From the NCBI GenBank assembly GCA_014075215.1, contig CP046177.1, positions 2,232,501 through 2,296,500 of the forward strand: a DNA stretch of 64,000 bases. Reading direction: 5' to 3'. The position numbers and the translations under genes were made by a program. The first letter of the stretch is position 1; each line of letters opens with the position of its first letter. The notes beneath the pieces were generated by a model. That model worked only from the letters and a program-made list of their open reading frames with translations, did no database searches and was not told where the DNA came from. Shown one piece after another: positions 10,111 through 19,400 of this stretch. This stretch comes from Flavobacteriaceae bacterium. Its GTDB lineage: Bacteria > Bacteroidota > Bacteroidia > Flavobacteriales > Flavobacteriaceae.

Positions 10111-10212
10111 ATGATAAGTAAAAAGACACTCAGGTTCCGGAAAGAGGTTACGCTTTGGCAGCATTGCAAAGAAGTTCCTGTTTTTGAAACAAACCTTAAA
10201 AACCTTAAATAA
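10111..10212 (+). CDS. Possible 33-aa peptide ORF
   Basis: An ATG 5 nt after the deamidase stop opens a 33-residue frame beginning MISKKTLRFRKEVTLWQ. The Lys/Leu-rich start loosely recalls Bacteroidota natural-product leader peptides, but no Gly-Gly, no Cys/Ser/Thr-rich core and no maturation genes are present. Its reality is unproven. Confidence 0.2.
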   Translation: MISKKTLRFRKEVTLWQHCKEVPVFETNLKNLK

Positions 10213-10359
10213 ATCATCATAATCGAAAAACAGATATAATCAACGAGAATGAAAACAGTAAGAATGTAAAAAATTTCAAATGCCGTTTCACATCCTTTAT
10301 CTCAATTAGACGTGAACGGAGAGGTTTATCAGGCATGATACGAATCAGACAGGGAATTT

Positions 10360-10542
10360 ATGGAAAACAACAAAAATATAAGGTTGAAAAGATTAGGCAC
10401 CGTATTGGTGGACGGTATGATTAATTCTGCTGTAAAAGACTCTGATTTTAGAGATATAACGTCTATTGAAACCGAAGCAATTAATCCAAGATCTGCCAAA
10501 ATAGCGAAAAATTCAGGGATGAAAAAGGTTACGTCATATTGA
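10360..10542 (+). pseudogene. Fragment resembling the C-terminus of a GNAT acetyltransferase
   Basis: The 60 residues contain ETEAINPRSAKIAKNSGMKKV, which matches the end of RimJ/RimL-type acetyltransferases (A-x-N-x-x-S-x-K-x-x-x-x-x-GM). The catalytic and acetyl-CoA-binding parts are absent, so this is most likely a remnant. The rest of the ~615-base gap between the deamidase and the phospholipase genes (10,106-10,720) holds only the possible small ORF at 10,111 and nothing else I can name. Confidence 0.35.
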
Positions 10543-10720
10543 TTATGAATCCATTTGAGTTAATGAAATGAATATGACTTTGATTATCAATATTGTTGCG
10601 TAACATAAATGATTGCGTTAAGGCACTGAAAGATGGAAACTCTTCAACAAACCATAAGGTTTTATAGAGAGTGTTAAAAGATACGATTTAAATTTAATAT
10701 AGAACCCAAAAAGACTACGT

Positions 10721-11839
10721 ATGAAAGGATTTATGGAAAAACGAAGAGACGAGTATGCAGTACAAGATACTCGTAGCGGTGATTCAAGGCAATTATCTCA
10801 GGATCAGGACAGTCCGGCTAAAGTAACCGGCTTTAGACGTTTGGATAGTTCGGAAGATGTATCATCTGAGAGCGGAGTAGATCGTACGGTAGATAATACG
10901 GAATTATCAAGACAAACCACCCTGGCGGAAATCGCCATGTTGGGAAGTCACGACTCGGGTACCTACAATGTTGAAAGGCACAAACCGGTTAGTGTATGTC
11001 AACACCTCGACTTAACGGAGCAAGCCAAACACGGAGTACAATATTTTGATTTGAGAGTTAGAAAAAGTGATGACAGTGATTGGCAGTTTTATCACGGCGA
11101 AAAGAAGTGGTTTATGGCCGGATACAATGCCACAGGATCAGCAACACGAGAACTATCAAAGCTTTTTGATTTTGCGAAACAAAATCCCAGACAGTTATTC
11201 ATATTCAAATTTCATTTTGACAAGCATACAAACGATAGCGATGAAATAGGTAATTTTCTTCAACAGGAAGTGGTGGAAAAATTGAAAGACAATTTAATTC
11301 CCAACAGGGAAGGCACAGGATTGGGAGAGGTAACTCTTGAAAACTCCGTTTACAGGGGTAAAAACATCGGGATTCTGGCACATTATGCAGAAAAAAGCAT
11401 TGAGGAAAATAGTACACTTAAAGAATATGTTTACAAATATAAAGAGAATACACGAGGAGGTTGGGGAAATACTCCCAAAGATCAAGAACTGATCCAACAT
11501 ATCACAAAGAATATTGCCGAAGATTCCGGCGAAGGAAAGAGAGGGCGTATTCTGACAAGTCAGACCAACCTTCCGGCATTTGTTCCCAATGTACACAAAG
11601 CCATTTTTATGCCCAAAACTTACAGAGGATTGGAGCATTTGGCAGCTAAATCACATGCCAATGTTGCACAGGGAGTAGAAAGAGCCATTACAGATGATGA
11701 AGGCAATGTAGTCCGAAATCCCGGAGTGATGTCAATGGATTTTGTAGGAACAGAAGCCGCCAGTACAGACTATTATGCCGAGTTACGAGACAAAGCCAAT
11801 GCACTTAAGAAAAAGGAAATAGAAACGACACGTTTGTAG
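10721..11839 (+). CDS. PI-PLC X-domain-like phosphodiesterase, putative eCIS cargo
   Basis: The protein has 372 residues and no signal peptide; residues 1-65 are polar and low-complexity. The PI-PLC X pattern is clear: MLGSHDSGTYN with His77, then VQYFDLRV, then FYHG with His125, and later RQLFIFKFHF and VMSMDFVG. Bacterial members cleave phosphatidylinositol or GPI through the two histidines. Secreted bacterial PI-PLCs carry an N-terminal signal; this one does not, but it lies in a run of similar proteins behind an eCIS ATPase, so delivery by the injection system is the simplest reading. Substrate is not settled by sequence, since some family members act on other phosphodiesters. Confidence 0.7.
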   Translation: MKGFMEKRRDEYAVQDTRSGDSRQLSQDQDSPAKVTGFRRLDSSEDVSSESGVDRTVDNTELSRQTTLAEIAMLGSHDSGTYNVERHKPVSVCQHLDLTEQAKHGVQYFDLRVRKSDDSDWQFYHGEKKWFMAGYNATGSATRELSKLFDFAKQNPRQLFIFKFHFDKHTNDSDEIGNFLQQEVVEKLKDNLIPNREGTGLGEVTLENSVYRGKNIGILAHYAEKSIEENSTLKEYVYKYKENTRGGWGNTPKDQELIQHITKNIAEDSGEGKRGRILTSQTNLPAFVPNVHKAIFMPKTYRGLEHLAAKSHANVAQGVERAITDDEGNVVRNPGVMSMDFVGTEAASTDYYAELRDKANALKKKEIETTRL

Positions 11840-12023
11840 GAAAGATCAGTAATTGTTGAATAGTGAGGTGAATGGACACAAGATATAAGACTTTAAGACG
11901 TAAGACCTGACTAACAGTATCTCAGTTACTCATACCTCACAGGTTTTGAAGAGAAAGCTGTTGGTGTACATACCGGTTTTTGTCATGCATTTAGAAAATA
12001 TGATAACGAATTAAAACGTAATT

Positions 12024-12965
12024 ATGCCTAAAAAACAACTAAAAGGAGATAAAGAATCTATACAAAAAGTAGTAAATAATCGGGGGGGTGCCGCCAGAAT
12101 GCCACCTGAAGCTGCTAACAATATTGTTGATGAAGATTTGTTAGGTGCCGTGGGTGGACTCATTACAATTACAGATGAAAATAAGAGAGAATACAATGAT
12201 AGAGTATCTAAAAATGTTTCTTCAAATATAAAAAACTGGCTTACTTCAAAAGGTATGACTGCTACTTTAAGTAGAAATAGACAGAGTAAGAAGATGAAAG
12301 AAGAGATCGCTGCTACTAAATCCAATGATAAAGCTCAAAAATACCTGGGTAAAAACCTCAAAACATATCTTGATGAATTATTTATAAGATATGTTGAGAC
12401 AAATCGCACTTTTTATAATCAAAAAGACCTTGAAGATCAGCTATCACAAGATATCAAGTTGCGAATCCTTAAATTAGACGATATGGTGGGCATTCCTCAT
12501 AATTATGGTCAATTCTCTTCTGAAGATAAAAGCGGAGGCAACAAACCCCTAAGAATATTTCGTACTACAGAAAGTGAGGATTGGGAAATGTATCAGGCAA
12601 ATAATGACATAAAGAAACTTCTTCGTGGTCATGGAGGATCATTTGGGCAAGCATTAGATTATTTTTATAAATCCAGAAACCCCCCTGCAAGCAAAGAAAT
12701 TCCGGACAATACGATGATAATGTTTGATTTTTCAAACGATGATGAAGATAGAAGTGCTTCACGTTTAATTGATTATAATGAAATTATTGGAGGCGCAGAG
12801 GGGGAAGGCCCCAAAGGAGATAGGCTAACGGGAAAATCAGAGCAAAATGATATATTAGGTGAGTCAAAGGTGTTTAGTATTCATTTAGGAAAATCGCAAG
12901 ACTTTATTTCGGGTAAGAACCCCGCAGTATTCCGTATAGCTAAAGCAAGAGAGGATAATCCTTAA
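12024..12965 (+). CDS. Unrecognised 313-aa protein, putative eCIS cargo
   Basis: I do not recognise a family. It starts with a basic segment, then has VDEDLLGAVGGL at residues ~35-46, which looks like the ELxxVxGG end of Nif11/bacteriocin-type leaders, though such a match can occur by chance. A helical region follows (~60-150). The second half contains LRIFRTTES..W, GHGGSFGQALDYFY, NTMIMFDFS and ESKVFSIHL; this succession of an Arg-bearing strand, a G-x-S-F-G turn and later acidic residues faintly recalls ADP-ribosyltransferase folds, but no full R-S-E or H-Y-E triad can be assigned. It lacks a signal peptide and sits between the PI-PLC-like and DUF4157 genes, hence the cargo proposal. Confidence 0.45.
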   Translation: MPKKQLKGDKESIQKVVNNRGGAARMPPEAANNIVDEDLLGAVGGLITITDENKREYNDRVSKNVSSNIKNWLTSKGMTATLSRNRQSKKMKEEIAATKSNDKAQKYLGKNLKTYLDELFIRYVETNRTFYNQKDLEDQLSQDIKLRILKLDDMVGIPHNYGQFSSEDKSGGNKPLRIFRTTESEDWEMYQANNDIKKLLRGHGGSFGQALDYFYKSRNPPASKEIPDNTMIMFDFSNDDEDRSASRLIDYNEIIGGAEGEGPKGDRLTGKSEQNDILGESKVFSIHLGKSQDFISGKNPAVFRIAKAREDNP

Positions 12966-13196
12966 CCAGCAACTAATGGAATTGGGACTAAAGCATAGTC
13001 AATATCCACCTTCGGAATTATCAAGACAAGAAAGTGGAGAATTGCGGGATTTAGAAGGATTATAATTCCGGAATGAATGGTCTTTTAAAAACTTAGAGGC
13101 TGCTTTTTTGTTAAGGTAGTGTAAGTTTCAAGGCATAAAGAATCAAAATAAGATCAGAATGGAAGCAGTTACAAAAATTCTTAATTTTATAATTAA

Positions 13197-13373
13197 GGGC
13201 ACCTCTAAAAACTGGTTTAGTCAATGAAAATGAGCGAAAAATTCAAGAACAAGGCGGAAAGTAAAATATTCCGCAGACGTAGCCATAGTTACGTTGAGGA
13301 TAGATTTTATTTGACAACGATGTTATTGGATTTTGCAGCCATTTGTAATAAAAAGTAGTTTTTAGAGGTGTCC
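13197..13373. repeat. MITE-like element with 17-bp inverted ends and TTAA duplication
   Basis: Terminal inverted repeats GGGCACCTCTAAAAACT (13,197-13,213) and AGTTTTTAGAGGTGTCC (13,357-13,373) match at 16 of 17 positions and are flanked on both sides by TTAA. The 177-bp body has no ORF. It occupies most of the gap between the 313-aa gene and the giant gene. The remaining gap (12,966-13,196) has a 29-codon ORF at 12,975 and nothing else clear. Confidence 0.75.
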
Positions 13374-13410
13374 TTAACAAAAAATCAATTAATTACTAGA
13401 ATTTAAACGA

Positions 13411-16400
13411 GTGAAAGAAGGCGACAAAATACAACAAGAACAGCAGCACGAAGAAAGTACTCAAGAATCATCAAGAGCAGGTCTGTCGCGATCCGCTTCG
13501 TTACCCACACTGCCTCCCACAGAGACAGGCAACGGAAACAGCAGTCCCGGTCAAAACCCTGCCTTACCCAACATAAATAAAACAACAGAAAGTGCGCAAG
13601 GCATATTGAAATTATTGGGTTCAGAAACTCATTTGACTGCCGGCGATCAAATGGATGTAGACTTTGAAAGTGAAATACTGGAAAAAGCAAATAAGGCAAA
13701 AGCTCAAAAGAAAGAAAAAGAAACACTGCTGACCTCATTGAGTCAAATAAGATCTAACATTGGCAAAGAACTTTCGGATTATCAGGAAAGTGCGGGCTAT
13801 ACTACATCAAATCAGGCACGTGCAGAAAGAACCCATCTTTGGTTATTTTTACAACGTGCCGACCATACCATAAGAGAAGTGAAAAGCAGCAAAATTACTG
13901 AAAAGGGCGTAGAAAAGTTAAGAAAGATCTACCGGCAATTGCAACAGGTAAGGATAGATTTCTTTAATGACCCATTATACAGTTATGACGCCACTCAATT
14001 ATACAGTGCTGCTTCCGGATCGGTAAAAGCTGATAAAGCTGCCCACAAAATTGTAAGAGGTGATGACATTGACTACAGGGTAGTCCGATTGATCGCTTTA
14101 TTCAAAGAAGATCTGGGAAAAAACAACCGGTTTGCTGCCATGATGAACTGGCTGTCGGTAAGCGAGAAAGACAAAACAGAGATAGAGTTCCGCTATCAAC
14201 TCATCAGAGGAAAAACGATTGAAGAAGATCTAAAAAATACTTTTGGCGAAAATTCCCTCAGATACGAACTACTGCAACAGATCTACAAAAACGGACGCAT
14301 GTCCAAACCGGCTGAATTGGCACTGGAATTGGGATTGCTATATGAAGGAAACTTCTTTGGTCCCGAGATCACGCAAAAAATGGACAAAAATCGTGTCCGA
14401 AAACTGGTACTGGAATCCCCTGAGGATTTTACTTTTTTAACTCATAACAATGCACCCCAAAATACCTTGGAAAAAGCTGCTTACGATTACCTGAAGAATA
14501 GCATTCCGGGGCTCTTTAGCGAACTTCGAAATCTGGTAGAATCGCGAATGTCCGGTCAAAAAGGGGAGTCAACATATACGTTTTCGAGCCGGGGCGAAAG
14601 GATCAAAACCGGCAACGTACATGCCGACTACCTGATCTCCCTGATAAGAGATCCGGAAAACCCCTATACCGTAAAAGCATATAGAGGAGTAGTTTATTTG
14701 GAAGATCACTACCGGGAATTTGACAAACACGAGGTAACCTCCCGCATATTTGCCTGGGCAGAAAAAGATCAAGAAAACGAATCATTGACTGTTCCCTTAG
14801 AAGAACTTAAAAAATTTGTAAAAAGTGGCAGCAATTTCATACAAAAAGAATACGGTATAGTGTTGGAAGCTGGAAAAGACATCCCATCTGATGTTGGGGG
14901 ATTAGCACCCTACACCCGGGTTTGGCAAAACTTTTCGGAAGCGTCACAAGTAAGACTTTTTGCAAACAGGCGAGCTCCTTCACCCGGATTCTTTGCCGGA
15001 TTTTCAAAAGAGCGTTTGGAATTTATTGTGCAATGGGTACATCTGATCTATGAACAAAGAATTGCAGCAGAAAAAGAAAAAAGTACGGCAGAAAAGCAAG
15101 GAGAATGGGAAATGGCAGAAAAAGAGGCGTTAGAATCCTCAAAAGAAAATGCCGGAAAAGATAAAATAGAAGAGATTGATCAAAAACTAAAAGATCTGGA
15201 CGACCAAATCCGGATACAACAGGAAAAGAAGGATTTTGATAAGGCTACGGAAGCATTTCCCTTAAAAAAACTGGATATGCTGTTAAAAAAACACCAAACC
15301 AAAGCCTGGGTATCGAAAAAAACCGAATTAACCAATTTTAAATACAAAGTATTAAACTTACTGTCCAGTACCAAAAAATGGGATGCACAGCTCGCCCTGA
15401 TCAAATATTACCTACCTGATCAATGGGAAAAATATGAAACCGCAGCGATGATGTATGAGTATGATGAAAATGACAAACCGGTGTTAAAAACGGATATCAA
15501 AAACATCTTTGAAGAAAAACATCATGGGAAACAAGTCAAAATGGACGAATTTAAAAAAGATCTGGAAGCTGTTTTTAATAAACTGGCTGATCAATTGCAT
15601 GAAACAAACCTGAGTTCACAACAGATAGAACAGATCAAAGGCATGGTATACCATAGAGGAGCTTTTGAAAATAAAGCTGCTAAAGAAGTGGATCAAGCCT
15701 TACATTATCCCGAAAGTGAAAAAACCGAAAAAGATTACAGCACAACGAATTACCAAAAACTAAAAAAACAAGCAAGAAAAAATCGTTTGAAAGATACCAC
15801 CGGATTGGGAGAAGCCATGGAATTGTTCTTAAAAGCCAAACCGGAATCATACGAGCAATATCTTATGCTGAACGATCCTGAAATAAGCAAGTATTTAATG
15901 AGGAAAGCCGGAGGAATACATTCTAAAGACAGAGCGGAAAGAGTTGCTATGTTGATCGAACGATTAAAAGATCATGCCATTGTGCTTACTTACGATCTGA
16001 AAGAAGTGTTCTCCGATCTTGAAACAGGCGAAGATGTGATTATAACCGCCAGGGATGTCAAAAAAATAGGAGACCTTAAAAAGAACAAGGAAAAGGACCT
16101 GAAGGCCATACAATCGCTAGAAGGAACATCCGATGAATGGAAGCGGACAGAAAGTTTTGCCAAAGACATCAAAGAAGGCACCAAAGAGGTAAAAGAAATC
16201 ACCGAGTATCTCGAAAAGAAGATCAAAAAAGAAGTGGAAGAACTGCCGGATTTAAGTGGAGAGTACGATCCTGAAAAGAAAAATAGAGAATTGCTGGATG
16301 ATACGAAAGGAAAAGAAGAACTGACAGAAGATGAAAAAAATAAAATATGGGATAATGTATCCAAACTATTAATAATCTCACAAAGATCAGAAAAAATCCT

Positions 16401-19400
16401 GGTTTTGGATCGTAAGCTGAAGAAATGGAAAAAATCAATACAAAAAATCGAATTGAAAAAATGGAATGATGAGATGGCTCCATTATTAGCAGATGCATCA
16501 GAAATAAAGGAAAAGTTACAGCTTGAAAAAGAAAAGCTAAAACAGGCAAAAGAAAACAAAAATTCTGCAGAATATGTGGCAAACATCATCGGAAACATTG
16601 AACAGGTCATAGGAGTCATTGAAAATCTGGAAAAGGATGAAGAGATCAAATCGCTGAACGATAAGATGGGACAATGGAGAGAGAAATTAAAAAACATTGA
16701 ACTTCAGAAATGGACCGATGAAAAAGGCGCACTGGAAGCAATACAGACCATAGATCAAGAAGTAAAAGAAACAAAAGAAAAAGTAAAAAAACATGAAGAA
16801 GACAAAGTAAAATACGAAAAAGAATTTCTACCCGACAAAAAGGAAAAACTCAACCCGCTATCCTCCGAAACCTATCAGGAACAAAGAACAGAATATTGGG
16901 CCATTATACTGGCCATGCAATACGACCGTGAAAAGATAAACCATGATCGCAATCGATTTTTGGAATATGCATTTAAAGCACAACAAGAAAAAGTATCAGG
17001 AACGGCTCTGGCAAAAATCATACAGGAATTGAATACAGAAGCCTACAAGGCAATGACTACATCAAAATTCAATGCTACCGAAGGGGAGAAAAAAGCGGTT
17101 GAAACGCTAAAATCATTTTTTGAAAACAGTCAGGCGATACAAGTGACAGACCTATTGGAAGCCTCTAAAGGAAAAAAATATGTTGAAAAATTGACTAGCG
17201 ATACAGATGCACTCAAATTTGCCCATGACAGTCTCACCGACGATGAACTACTTACTACTTGGGTAGGTAAGAGCATGCAGGAGCTTAAAAAACTGGCCGA
17301 CGAACGTTTTGACCATCAATTGCAACAAGGCCCCAATGGCCAGGAAAGTGATGCCCGAAACATCATTAACTTTCCCATAGAACTCAACAGCGAAATAGAG
17401 ATACTCCTTCATGCAGTAGCTAAATCAGAAAAAAAAGTCTTTGAATCCAAACGCAAAATATTTGAAAAGCTAGGCAAGATCTTCATCGACAACAAAACCG
17501 AAGAAATGCGGAAATTAAGGCTTTCGCAACTGGAAAAAATACATATAGGAATACGTATCATGGCCGAAAATCAGGTAAAAGGTTATAAGCAAACACAAAC
17601 CGGTGCCCAATGGCATTTTATGAATGCAGCAGGATTTGCGGCCTCAGGGGCTGAAAGCGAAATGTTACATGCTTTTCGAACCATTATAGAAGAAAAACAG
17701 GACGACCGGACTTACGAAGAAAAACTGGATAAAATTGCAAAACTGGTTACAAAAGCTGACCTGGCTATAGGGCATTGGCGTGATACACAAGACAGGCTTA
17801 ACAAGCAGGTGATTAAAATAGTAACTTCTATTTTAACTTTTGCGGGAAGCACAGCAGGACTGGCTCTTGGACAGTTTCATGCCCCTTTGCTCACTAAAAT
17901 AATTTGGAGTGTATTGCAAAAACTCATACTCATTTCCGTAGAAGAAGGTATGAAATCGTGTTTGGCTCGTGAAGGGGAACAGGACGCGCAAGATGTTTCC
18001 ATAGATACTCTGGTGAAATTAACAAGCACTGCTCTGGATACTGTTATTAAACATGGTTTTAAAGAGTTATTGGCCACACAATTGGATCACATCATAGCCC
18101 GGAACCCTGCTAATGCGGGTCAAACCAAATTCATTAAAACCGGCTTAAAAATTGCACTTTCCATTCCCCAAAAAGAGATCAGCACTTTAAGTGAAGAATC
18201 CATCAAACTCATCCCGGATTTATTTCTCAAAAAAGACCCTGATGTATGGAATAAATTAAAAGACCACTCCACTGACTTGTTGAAGCGTCAAGCCAAAAAC
18301 ATCGCCCAAATTACTGTTCTGGGAACCGGCAAACTGTCTTATGGTATGGGCATTGGCGACAACAAATTCAACATGAAAACCTTTAGAGGAACCATTGCAC
18401 CGGAAGAAATAAAATTCCTTGTCAGAGATGCCTTTTTTAAAAATATCCTGATCAAAAAAATTGCCGGTGAAGCCGGTGGAGCTGCCAAAACCGGTGTTGC
18501 GAATGTAACAGAATCCAAGCCGGCCAAAGAAGACAAAGCCAGGAAGGATTTTAAACTTGCAGAACCCGATTTTGATCTTCAGGAAAAGAAACTTGAAGAA
18601 TTATGGCAAGACTTCAATCCGGATAAACTGGATGAGGTGACCGGAACCATCATGCGAGAGGTTCTTACCACTCTGGGGCTATCTATAGACAAGGAAGCAA
18701 AAAAAACCAAAGATGTAGTTGAGCAGCTCCAAAAAGAAATCACTCCTCAAAATCGCGAAAAACTAAAAACATGGCTAGAGGATACATTTGAAAGGATGTT
18801 TAATATCTTAGAAGAAGAATTTCCAAGCTATAAAAACAGACTGAGAAAGATCAAGACCGAAGCCTTAAAAAAATTAAAGGACTTAGCAGTGAAAAAGAAA
18901 GTAAAAGAAGCTACGGCAGATCATCCTCCGAAACAGAAAGAAAAGCAAGATGCAAGAGAAGCTCCCGAAGTTTCCGGTAAGCATGAAGAAACTTCAGCAC
19001 AGGCAAATCAATCTCCAAAAAGATCGCAACGAGTCTCAAGAGAAGCTCCCGGGGTTACAGCGCAAACTTCCGCAGAAAGTAAATCACCTGAAAGCACTCC
19101 TGCAGGAGCTCAAGCAAATACTGCGGGTCTGCCCGAAGACATTCAAACCGGCATAGAAAATGCTACGGGATATGCTATGGACAGTACAACGGTACACTAC
19201 AATTCAAACGAACCGGCAAAATACAACGCTCATGCAATTACCAAAGGAACAGATATTCATGTAGCACCGGGTCAGGAAGAACACCTGGAACATGAAGCTG
19301 TTCATGCATACCAGTATATAAGTGGAGAACTGGACAAATCTGAAAAGAAAGCCGAAGAAAAAGAAAAGAAAACCGGCAAAAAAAGCAAAAAGAAACGAGT

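Noticed and set aside
10111..10212. Lanthipeptide-type precursor
   Set aside because: The leader resemblance is slight, the core lacks Cys/Ser/Thr clusters and no modification enzyme is encoded nearby.
15990..16697. Long minus-strand ORF of 235 residues inside the giant gene
   Set aside because: Its Ser/Phe/Leu-rich sequence is the reverse of Lys/Glu-rich coiled-coil codons; it has no family features.
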